14,478 bases of DNA, from positions 1 through 14,478 of the forward strand of contig DATLFI010000180.1 in assembly GCA_035524895.1 (NCBI GenBank), given 5' to 3'. This document shows positions 1 to 4,961 of the stretch, piece by piece. The translations under genes were made by a program, and so were the position numbers. The stretch's first letter is position 1; every line of letters begins with the position of its first letter. This DNA is from DATLFI01 sp035524895. Lineage in GTDB: Bacteria > Acidobacteriota > Thermoanaerobaculia > Multivoradales > Multivoraceae. The notes under the pieces are model-generated. The model did not search any database. It saw only the letters and a program-made list of their open reading frames with translations, and was not told the origin of the DNA.

Positions 1-156
1 TTCCCCCTGCGCGGCATCAAGGATTCGCCGACGTACCTGCACGATGGGAGACTTCTGACACTCGAGGATACGGTGGAGTTCTTCAACTTGATTCTCGAGA
101 CGAAGCTCACTGATCAGGAGAAGAAGGATCTCGTAGCGTTCATGCGGCAACTCTAG
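1..156 (+). CDS. C-terminal fragment of a c-type cytochrome / di-haem peroxidase-like protein
   Basis: The window starts inside this gene; 51 codons remain, read in frame from base 1 to a TAG stop at 154-156. The peptide contains LRGIKDSPTYLHDGR, then LTLEDTVEFF, and ends KLTDQEKKDLVAFMRQL. This matches the end of MauG/cytochrome c peroxidase-like and related c-type cytochrome proteins: the xYLHDGR segment lies near the distal haem-ligand region, and the LTxxEKxDLVAFxRxL helix closes the cytochrome c fold. The CxxCH haem sites and any signal peptide would lie upstream, outside the window. Such proteins are normally periplasmic electron carriers or peroxidases. The stop lies 25 bp before the first attC-like hairpin, so this gene is either the last host gene before the cassettes or part of a long cassette. 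The family call is fairly safe; the exact enzyme is not. Confidence 0.75.
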   Translation, partial: FPLRGIKDSPTYLHDGRLLTLEDTVEFFNLILETKLTDQEKKDLVAFMRQL

Positions 157-181
157 ACTGAAGCGCGTTCCGAAGGAGGGC

Positions 182-261
182 GCCTAACCACGCGGCTGCT
201 GCGGACCGAGGGCATTGCTGGCGCCTCCGCCCTCGGCCGCTGAGTTCAGGGTCCGTTGGGC
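182..261 (+). other. attC-like site A (integron cassette recombination site)
   Basis: An 80-bp imperfect inverted repeat. Its left end GCCTAAC (182-188) fits the attC R'' pattern RYYYAAC, and its right end GTTGGGC (255-261) fits R' GTTRRRY. With flanking bases GCGCCTAAC pairs with GTTGGGCGC apart from one T/G. Inside is a perfect inner stem, CCGAGGGC against GCCCTCGG. It shares size, ends and inner stem with the element at 1311-1389. The length fits attC sites (about 57-141 bp). This rests on pattern only; a dispersed transcribed hairpin is the alternative. Confidence 0.55.
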
Positions 262-281
262 GCACCTGGGAGACGATTCGC

Positions 282-287
282 TAGAAT
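282..287 (+). promoter_or_regulatory. Possible -10 element TAGAAT before the DUF4160 gene
   Basis: TAGAAT (in CTAGAATCG) lies 33 bp before the GTG start of the DUF4160 gene and just after attC-like site A. It resembles a sigma-70 -10 box. The only TTG-containing -35 candidate, TTGGGC, overlaps the right core of site A at a poor 20-bp spacing. If real, the first cassette carries its own promoter. Confidence 0.25.
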
Positions 288-320
288 CGAAGTCCATGAG
301 AAGCGCTGCGGAGCCTCGGA

Positions 321-581
321 GTGCCTGAAGTCAGCCGGTTCTTCGGCATCGTGATCACAATGCACTTCGCCGATCATCCACCGCCCCACTTTCACGTGCG
401 CTACGGCTCCTTCAAGGCGCTCGTGGCGGTGGAGCAGCCGAGCCTGCTCGAGGGGAGGCTTCCACCTCGCGCGTTGGGCCTCGTGGTTGAGTGGGCAACT
501 CTTCATCGAGAGGAGCTGCTGGCAAACTGGACCCGGGCACGGGAGCAGCGGGATCTGAATCCCATTGCCCCACTGGAGTAG
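321..581 (+). CDS. DUF4160 domain protein (first cassette pair)
   Basis: Complete 86-residue protein of the DUF4160 family. The hallmark N-terminus MPEVSRFFGIVI is followed by DHPPPHFHVRYG (about residues 18-29), then the LPPRALGLVVEWATLHREEL segment and the usual terminal PIAPLE. The GTG start at 321 was chosen because it gives the standard MPxxSRF N-terminus and has a GGAG ribosome site at 310-313, 7 bp upstream. The stop is 5 bp before the DUF2442 gene start, whose ribosome site overlaps this gene's end, so the two are probably translationally linked. DUF4160 and DUF2442 genes often occur side by side and are frequent in mobile DNA; a toxin-antitoxin-like role is sometimes suspected, but the function is not known to me. 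The histidine-rich PPHFH segment could bind metal or nucleic acid; that is speculation. Confidence 0.88.
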   Translation: MPEVSRFFGIVITMHFADHPPPHFHVRYGSFKALVAVEQPSLLEGRLPPRALGLVVEWATLHREELLANWTRAREQRDLNPIAPLE

Positions 582-586
582 CCGCA

Positions 587-865
587 ATGCTCAAGGACAT
601 TGTGGAAGCGAGGCACCTCGGCGGCCATCGCCTCTACCTTCGCTTCGAAGATGGAGCGGCCGGCGAGCTCGACTTCTCAGGGAGGCTGCAGTTTCACGGC
701 GTCTTCGCGCGGCTCGAGGACGTCTCGGAGTTTGCCAAAGTCCGGGTGAACCCCGAGTCGGGTACGATCGAATGGCTCGGCGGCATCGATCTCGATCCCG
801 ATGTTCTCTATGCGGCGCTAACGGGAAGGCCCATCGAGCTCGCCGCACAGCCAGCGGACCGTTAG
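587..865 (+). CDS. DUF2442 domain protein (first cassette pair)
   Basis: 92-residue DUF2442 protein: MLKDIVEARHLGGHRLYLRFEDGAAGELDF, then a middle segment with FAKVRVNPESGTIEW and a helix DPDVLYAAL. The ATG at 587 was chosen over an upstream in-frame GTG because it has GGAG at 575-578 (8-bp spacing) and begins at the family's normal N-terminus. It follows the DUF4160 gene by 5 bp. Family members usually end near the DPDxLYxxL helix; here the chain runs on for about 14 residues, and its TAG stop lies inside GTTAGCC (861-867), a sequence identical to the right core of attC-like site B. The natural 3' end may therefore have been replaced during cassette recombination. Family call is good; function unknown, with the DUF4160 protein as likely partner. 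Confidence 0.85.
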   Translation: MLKDIVEARHLGGHRLYLRFEDGAAGELDFSGRLQFHGVFARLEDVSEFAKVRVNPESGTIEWLGGIDLDPDVLYAALTGRPIELAAQPADR

Positions 866-867
866 CC

Positions 868-1126
868 GTGACGTTCGGTGGCGAGCGCCACACTGGTTGG
901 TTGCCTCCGGGTGCCTCGGAACCGCTCGACACACCGTCGCTGATCGTGATTCGAGATCGAGGTTGTTGAGCTTGGGCCGGGCAGCTACCTCCTTGAGTGG
1001 TCGCCGGCGGCTGGCCAGGCATACGCAGTTCTGCCCTACGAGGCCGATGAGTGGCACGCTTCCCTCGAGGACGCCCTGCAGCAGGCGGAGCTAGAATTCG
1101 GCATTGCTCCCGAGGACTGGAGGTGA
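868..1126 (+). pseudogene. Small cassette gene interrupted by a likely one-base frameshift
   Basis: A GTG at 868, directly after the GTTAGCC core, opens a frame reading VTFGGERHTGWLPP... to ...SLIV, which then runs into a stop at 967-969. A second frame, open from 950 but without a usable start codon, reads FEIEVVELGPGSYLLEW and then ...LPYEADEWHASLEDALQ, ending EFGIAPEDWR at 1124-1126. The second part looks like a real protein: a beta strand pair, then a D-E-W segment and an amphipathic helix ending in PEDWR, a pattern I associate with small uncharacterised bacterial proteins. Omitting one base near 949 would join the two frames into about 85 residues (SLIV-FEIEVVEL). Decay or a sequencing error could both explain it. 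Its last codons overlap the GGAGG ribosome site of the next gene, so the two were probably co-translated. Confidence 0.45.
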
Positions 1127-1133
1127 GATTGCT

Positions 1134-1316
1134 ATGGCTCACCACAAGCGGAGACGACCCAAGAACCGGCGGGCTGGGTGCCTCCTGTGCAAGCCGTGGA
1201 AAGCCAATGGCGTCGCGCGTCGGACGCGACTCGATGGGCAGAAGTTCTCCGATGTTCGGCGCCAGAGCGGCGCCGATTCCCAACAGCGCGATGCCGACAA
1301 ATGTCCGGCCGCCTAA
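1134..1316 (+). CDS. Small basic CLLCKP-motif protein
   Basis: 60-residue protein beginning MAHHKRRRPKNRRAGCLLCKP and continuing with a KFSDVRRQ segment. This belongs to a recognisable group of small bacterial proteins with a highly basic N-terminus, a CLxCKP(W/Y/H)K motif and a downstream EKFSDxRR motif. One CxxC pair and many Arg/Lys residues suggest nucleic-acid or metal binding, possibly as a dimer sharing a zinc site, but the function is unknown. The start is set by ATG at 1134 with GGAGG at 1119-1123. It begins 8 bp after the PEDWR frame and ends with its TAA inside the GCCTAAC left core of attC-like site B, a common arrangement for genes in integron cassettes. The C-terminal tail after about residue 45 looks unconserved. 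Confidence 0.7.
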   Translation: MAHHKRRRPKNRRAGCLLCKPWKANGVARRTRLDGQKFSDVRRQSGADSQQRDADKCPAA

Positions 1317-1389
1317 CACGCGACTGCAGCGTACCGAGGGCTCGGCTGGCGCCTTCGCCCTCGGCCGCTGATCTCCGAGTCCGTTAGCC
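1311..1389 (+). other. attC-like site B (integron cassette recombination site)
   Basis: A 79-bp imperfect inverted repeat, closely similar to site A at 182-261. Left core GCCTAAC (1311-1317) fits RYYYAAC exactly; right core GTTAGCC (1383-1389) fits GTTRRRY with one mismatch at the sixth base. Internal stems are CAGCG against CGCTG, and CCGAGGGC against GCCCTCGG. The preceding gene's TAA stop lies in the left core. The next reading frame (a DUF4160 stump) runs straight out of the right core. Confidence 0.55.
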
Positions 1390-1394
1390 TAGAG

Positions 1395-1505
1395 TTGGCG
1401 AAGAACTACGGCCTGAGTCGCCACGACCTGGGCCGTGTCGAGCAGATCATTCGGTCTCGGAGAGAGGAGATCCGCGATGCCTGGGATCGCCACTTCCACG
1501 GTTGA
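1395..1505 (+). pseudogene. DUF4160 C-terminal stump (second cassette pair)
   Basis: An open frame that emerges from the right core of attC-like site B reads LAKNYGLSRHDLGRVEQI and then SRREEIRDAWDRHFHG before a TGA at 1503-1505. This is the C-terminal helical part of the longer DUF4160 variety, whose end is typically a xYGLSxxDLxxIExxI helix followed by a REEIxxAWxxHF helix. The N-terminal domain with SRFxGI and PPHFH is missing. A TTG at 1395 could start translation, but no ribosome site is visible. The stump overlaps the DUF2442 gene by 29 bp, as intact pairs of this type do. It therefore looks like a truncated DUF4160 gene, cut where the cassette junction lies. Confidence 0.65.
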
Positions 1506-1746
1506 GGTCACGAACATCTCGGCGCACGGCTTCTGGGTTCTGCTTGGAGACCGCGAGCTGTTCCTGCCTTTCGCCGAGTTCCCCTGGTTCCGAGACGCGC
1601 AGGTTTCGGCCATCGTCAACGTCGAGAGGCCTCAGCCTCATCACCTCTACTGGCCTCAGCTCGATGTCGATCTCAGTTTGGATTCCATCGAACACCCGGA
1701 GCAGTATCCGCTCCGGGCCGGTGTGTCCGGCCGGGAGGATGGGTGA
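1477..1746 (+). CDS. DUF2442 domain protein (second cassette pair)
   Basis: About 89 residues. It reads MPGIATSTVEVTNISAHGFW, then LLGDRELFLPFAEFPWFRDA, and later PQPHHLYWPQLDVDLSLDSI followed by EHPEQYPL. This is a clear full DUF2442 domain, of the type usually encoded just after, and overlapping, a long-form DUF4160 gene. The ATG at 1477 was chosen because GAGGAG lies at 1464-1469 and the family N-terminus starts there. The last residues (about GVSGREDG) are encoded by the first copy of the tandem 20-mer at 1731-1750, so the original stop has probably been replaced by insertion-sequence-derived DNA. With only a DUF4160 stump upstream it may be a solitary partner. It differs strongly in sequence from the first DUF2442 (587-865), so the two pairs are not recent duplicates. 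Confidence 0.8.
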   Translation: MPGIATSTVEVTNISAHGFWVLLGDRELFLPFAEFPWFRDAQVSAIVNVERPQPHHLYWPQLDVDLSLDSIEHPEQYPLRAGVSGREDG

Positions 1747-1775
1747 CACTCTAAACCGGGAGGATGGGTGACACT
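1724..1775. mobile_element. Possible terminal remnant of an IS481-type insertion sequence
   Basis: CCGGGAGGATGGGTGACACT occurs twice in direct orientation (1731-1750 and 1756-1775), 25 bp apart. On the minus strand this reads AGTGTCACCCATCCTCCCGG, which resembles the tandem TGTCACCCATGTCCCCGG-type ends I associate with IS481-family elements. No transposase is recognisable nearby; the open frame on the minus strand across 1447-1821 is mostly a shadow of the DUF2442 gene. DNA from 1776 to 1962 contains nothing I can identify, so the rest of the element may be deleted or the motif may be only a solo end. Confidence 0.45.
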
Positions 1776-1962
1776 GAGGCTCCTGGTCAAGGGTGAAGTT
1801 GGCGATCTTGTCCCGGGGCACCCCGACAGGTCCTTGGCAGGTCCAGAGGACGCGCTCTAAGCAGAGGCACCCCGCTCACCGTAGTCTCTGGCGCGCCGCG
1901 CGTAATGCCGGCATACCGCAACGCGGCATGAGACTCGTGTGTCTTCTGCTGGAGAGCCGACC

Positions 1963-3348
1963 ATGACGAGAGCCAAGATCGCCGGCGGGGCGTTCGCCAT
2001 CGTGCTCGTTCTGCTCGCCCTCGGCGCAGGCCGGCGGATCCTCGAGCTCGCCCTGGACGGCGGTCACCGGGACCTCGAGCAGGACGCCGACCCTGCGGCG
2101 GCGACCTCTCGAGCCATCGACCCCTCGACCGGGGCGCCGCTAGAGGAAGGCGCCCATCATGGCTTCCTCTACGGCCGCATCACCGCGACCGACGGCGTCA
2201 TCTACGAGGGGCGGCTGCGCTTTGGGGGCAACGAGGAAGCGTTCTGGAGCGACTACTTCAACGGATTCAAGAAGGAGAACCCGTGGGCCGCCCACGCTCC
2301 GACCGAGGCGCTGATGGTGCGCCGCCCGGTCGAGGTCTTCGGGGTCGAGATCGCCCAGCGGGAGCGGCGAGTCGACCTTCGCCGGCCTTTCATGACGCGG
2401 TTCGGCGACATCGCGCGCATCGACGTGCGCGGACGCGACCTGCTGGTGACGCTCAAGAGCGGGACGGTGGTCGCTCTCGACCGCTACGGCGCCGACGACG
2501 TCGCCGACGGCGTGCGAGTGTGGGACGGCAGGCGCGGCATCGTCGACCTGCGGGAACGGCGGATCCGTGCCGTCGAGCTCCTGCCCACCGCGTGGCTGGA
2601 CACGGTCCCCGAGCGGCTGCACGGTACGGTGCGCACGCGGCAGGGCGACTTCACCGGCTTCGTCCAGTGGGACCGGAGGGAGTGCGTCGGCACCGACGTG
2701 CTCGACGGCCGCACCGCCGATGGTGAGCTCAGCCTGCGTTTCGACACCATCCGCTCGATCGCGCGCAGCTCGGGCGACAGCGCTCTGGTGACGTTGCTCG
2801 ACGGCCGGGAGCTGGAGCTCTCGGGCACCCGGGAAATCGGCGACGGCAATTTCGGGATCTTCGTCGACGACCCGCGCTTCGGCCGGGTGCGGGTCCCCTG
2901 GGAGGCCTTCGAGCGCGTCGACTTCGGCGCCGGCGGCAGCGGCCCCGCCTACGGCGACTTCCCGCCGGGGCGCCCGCTCAGCGGCAGCGTCACCACTCGC
3001 GCCGGCCATCGCCTCGCGGGCCGGCTGGTGTACGACCTCGACGAGAGCGAGACCATCGAGACGCTCGACGCGCCATTGCAGGGTCTGGACTACTCCATCC
3101 TCTTTGGCCTGGTCGCCGCGATCGTGCTCCCCAGCCGCGACGCCTCAGCCACCGAGCGCGCCGTGGTGACCCTCCATGGCGGCGAGGAGCTGCAGCTCGA
3201 GCGCGACGGCGATCTCGGTGAGGGAAATGCCGGCATGCTGGTCTTCGACGACGACGGTGAGAGCCCCGTGTACGTGCCGTGGGCCGAGGTCGCGCGGGTC
3301 GACTTCGACCGCCCGCCGGCGATGTACCCGCCAGCGGGCGGCCGCTAG
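1963..3348 (+). CDS. Membrane-anchored protein with three diverged beta-rich repeats
   Basis: 461 residues. The ATG at 1963 was chosen for its GGAGAG ribosome site (1951-1956); an in-frame GTG at 1939 is less likely. A single hydrophobic segment at residues 7-23 should anchor the protein, with the rest outside the cytoplasm. The body holds three copies of one unit: residues 70-209 (YGRITATDG), 219-322 (LHGTVRTRQG) and 339-450 (LSGSVTTRAG). Each starts with a short G-x-V/I-T/R-x-R/T-x-G strand pair, then a W/Y-D/S-D acidic turn, an aromatic or hydrophobic segment with an I-A-R or I-V-L core, a strand ending in a DGRELEL- or GEELQLE-type hairpin, and (in units 2 and 3) GNxGxxVFDD plus VPWxxxxRVDF. 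I do not recognise the family; the fold looks all-beta, possibly a scaffold or sensor. It shares a 4-bp stop overlap with the convergent methyltransferase gene. Confidence 0.75.
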   Translation: MTRAKIAGGAFAIVLVLLALGAGRRILELALDGGHRDLEQDADPAAATSRAIDPSTGAPLEEGAHHGFLYGRITATDGVIYEGRLRFGGNEEAFWSDYFNGFKKENPWAAHAPTEALMVRRPVEVFGVEIAQRERRVDLRRPFMTRFGDIARIDVRGRDLLVTLKSGTVVALDRYGADDVADGVRVWDGRRGIVDLRERRIRAVELLPTAWLDTVPERLHGTVRTRQGDFTGFVQWDRRECVGTDVLDGRTADGELSLRFDTIRSIARSSGDSALVTLLDGRELELSGTREIGDGNFGIFVDDPRFGRVRVPWEAFERVDFGAGGSGPAYGDFPPGRPLSGSVTTRAGHRLAGRLVYDLDESETIETLDAPLQGLDYSILFGLVAAIVLPSRDASATERAVVTLHGGEELQLERDGDLGEGNAGMLVFDDDGESPVYVPWAEVARVDFDRPPAMYPPAGGR

Positions 3349-4775
3349 GTCCGCGAGGCCGAGCGCTCGCCCAGCCCCACCGCGCGTCGCACCTTCCACC
3401 ACGCGTCGCGCAGCTTCCAGAAGCGGCTCTGCTCCATGGCGGCGATGCGCGCCTCGAGGCCGGCGATGGTGTTGCGCAGGCCGAGACTCTCGAAGCGGAT
3501 CTCCTCGAGCGAGCCGGCGGCGCGCTGGCGCAGGTCGGCGCCTTCGATCGCGGACAGGTGCACCAACGCAGTGCGACCCGACGCGGCGGTGGCGGTGACC
3601 AGGAGCGGCGCGTTGGGGTCGAAGGCGCGAGGCTGGTCGGGGTCGGCGGGCGCTGATGACTGGCAGCGCGCCTCCCAGCCAGCGTGATCGCCAGCGCTGC
3701 CGTGGACCTGGGCGATGTCGGGGCGCGGCAGCGAGGTGCGGAGGGCGGCGATTTCTTGTCCGCCGGCCTCGATGCGGATGGCGACGGGCTGGTCGGGCCG
3801 GTCGCGGTCGAGCGCCCAGCCGTGGGCGTGCAGCAGGTCCGCGGCGTCGAGGAAGGCGGTGTCGAGCCAGGCGAGCGGCTCGAGGTCGAGTCGGAGCATC
3901 GCCTGCGAGTCGGCAAGGGCGCTGTCGCCTCGCGGTACCACCCAGAGGTCCTGGCAGGCCCACAGTGCACGGTCGAACCGCAGGCACGACGAGGCTCCGG
4001 GGCAGGCTGTCGCGACGGCCTGGCGCACGAACCCCTCGCCGACCCAGGTCGAACCGTAGTCCTCGAGGGAGAGGCCCGCGATCTCGCTGACGCGGTCGAA
4101 GCGGATGCCGCCCTCGGCCGGACGCCGGTCGGGGGGAGCGATCACCGGTCCGTTGGTGCTGAATACGAGCACGCCGCCCGGCAACACCAGCTCCCACAGC
4201 CGCGCGAGCCAGGCGTGGAAGCGCGTCTCGGGCAGGTGGGTGAAGAGCGAGAACACGTTCACGCAATCGAAGCGCCGTTCGCACGTGAACGCGGCCGGGT
4301 CTGCGCTCGACAGCAGCGGCGTTACGCCGAAGCGCTCGGCCTGGAAATCGAGGGCCGCCGGGTTGATCTCCGAGACGTAGACGCGCTGCTCGGGGATCGC
4401 CGCCACCAGGAACCGGGTCATCCGCCCGAAGCCGGAGGCGACGTCGAGCAGCCGCCCGACGTCATGGGCCTCGCCGAAGCGCCATCGCAGCACCTGCTCG
4501 AGCGTCTCCCAGGCGAGCCACCCGGAGCGCAGGTAGGCGACCAGCGCGAGGCCGCGATGCTGGTACTGCTCGTTGACCGCGAAGCCGTACATCTCGTCGC
4601 CGGCGGCGATCGCGGTGTCGACCTCGCAGTAGAGCGGCGGCAGGAAACGCTCGACGAAGGCACGCACCAGAGGGTGCTGCTCGCCGGACTCGTGAGCCAG
4701 CGCGCGCGACTGCGCATCGATGGGGATCTCGAGGCTGGCGGTGGTCGCTTCGTCGCGTGGGGTGGGGCGAGACAT
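3345..4775 (-). CDS. SAM-dependent methyltransferase with C-terminal surface-polysaccharide-type domains
   Basis: 476 residues from the ATG at 4775; a longer in-frame start at 4826 would add 17 unconserved residues. No clear ribosome site is visible, so the start is tentative. The class I methyltransferase domain covers about residues 60-215: motif I LLDVASGFGRMT (109-120), the acidic strand end VYVSEINP (133-139), FDCVNVFSLFTHLPE (169-183) and LVLPGGVLVFST. Residues about 300-375 (HGWALDRDRPDQPVAIRIEA) resemble a W-A-x-D-xxxPxxPVxVxI beta module seen in large glycan-biosynthesis proteins. The C-terminus has a short coiled coil and AMEQSRFWKLRDAWWKVRRA (about 446-465), a tail common in glycosyltransferases and methyltransferases of O-antigen or capsule loci. 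A role in modifying surface glycans is inferred; no such locus surrounds it here. The substrate is unknown. Confidence 0.8.
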   Translation of the reverse strand: MSRPTPRDEATTASLEIPIDAQSRALAHESGEQHPLVRAFVERFLPPLYCEVDTAIAAGDEMYGFAVNEQYQHRGLALVAYLRSGWLAWETLEQVLRWRFGEAHDVGRLLDVASGFGRMTRFLVAAIPEQRVYVSEINPAALDFQAERFGVTPLLSSADPAAFTCERRFDCVNVFSLFTHLPETRFHAWLARLWELVLPGGVLVFSTNGPVIAPPDRRPAEGGIRFDRVSEIAGLSLEDYGSTWVGEGFVRQAVATACPGASSCLRFDRALWACQDLWVVPRGDSALADSQAMLRLDLEPLAWLDTAFLDAADLLHAHGWALDRDRPDQPVAIRIEAGGQEIAALRTSLPRPDIAQVHGSAGDHAGWEARCQSSAPADPDQPRAFDPNAPLLVTATAASGRTALVHLSAIEGADLRQRAAGSLEEIRFESLGLRNTIAGLEARIAAMEQSRFWKLRDAWWKVRRAVGLGERSASRT

Positions 4776-4803
4776 GAGGTGAGGCAAGGGCGGAGAACGT
4801 TGC

Positions 4804-4810
4804 GATCTTA
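4804..4810 (-). promoter_or_regulatory. Candidate -10 element (TAAGATC) of the methyltransferase gene
   Basis: Read leftward the site is CTAAGATCG, a TAnnnT-type -10 box 28 bp before the methyltransferase start. The same 7-mer occurs before two other leftward genes (11459-11465 and 14218-14224). No good -35 box at 16-18 bp is visible. Confidence 0.4.
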
Positions 4811-4841
4811 GTCGTCCTGGCGACAAGCGCCCTCACCCCAT

Positions 4842-4866
4842 CCCTCTCCCGCTTCGCGGGAGAGGG
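4842..4866. repeat. Perfect 25-bp hairpin, dispersed-repeat type
   Basis: CCCTCTCCCGC (4842-4852), loop TTC, GCGGGAGAGGG (4856-4866): an 11-bp perfect stem preceded by CCTCACCCCAT. Sequences of this CCTCACCCC-ATCCCTCTCCCGC type are common intergenic repeats in high-GC genomes. It lies between the divergent methyltransferase and SDR genes; no T-run follows, so it is probably a REP-like element and not a simple terminator. Confidence 0.6.
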
Positions 4867-4925
4867 CGCCGCCGCCCGCGCCAGCCGCAGCGGAGTGTCG
4901 CGCACCGCTGGCCCTGGTCGCGGTA

Positions 4926-4953
4926 TCCTCCGCCGCGGTCGCAACGCGGAGGA
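4926..4953 (+). promoter_or_regulatory. Inverted repeat that could occlude the SDR ribosome site
   Basis: TCCTCCGC (4926-4933) is perfectly complementary to GCGGAGGA (4946-4953), with a 12-base loop. The right arm overlaps the start of the GGAGG (4951-4955) that serves the ATG at 4962. In the mRNA this would fold the Shine-Dalgarno partly into a stem. The left arm also contains TATCCT (4924-4929), a possible -10 box; if transcription starts after it, the left arm is lost and the hairpin cannot form. Confidence 0.3.
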
Positions 4954-4961
4954 GGACGGAG

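Larger units (their letters stand above)
862..1383 (+). mobile_element. Putative 522-bp integron gene cassette
   Basis: The segment is bounded by two identical 9-mers CCGTTAGCC (859-867 and 1381-1389) and ends in attC-like site B. If recombination cuts between G and TT of the core site, the excised unit is 862-1383. It contains two small open reading frames in one direction and no independent replication or transposase gene, as expected of a cassette. The boundaries are read from the sequence; mobility is inferred. The left core lacks the remainder of an attC upstream, so the insertion may have been at a secondary or eroded site. Confidence 0.45.

Noticed and set aside
861..867. A third complete attC site
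   Set aside because: Only the right core GTTAGCC is present; no left core or inner stem precedes it because the DUF2442 frame runs up to it.
591..1319. 242-codon open frame on the minus strand across the cassette genes
   Set aside because: Its product shows no family pattern, and it runs antisense through clear DUF2442 and CLLCKP coding.
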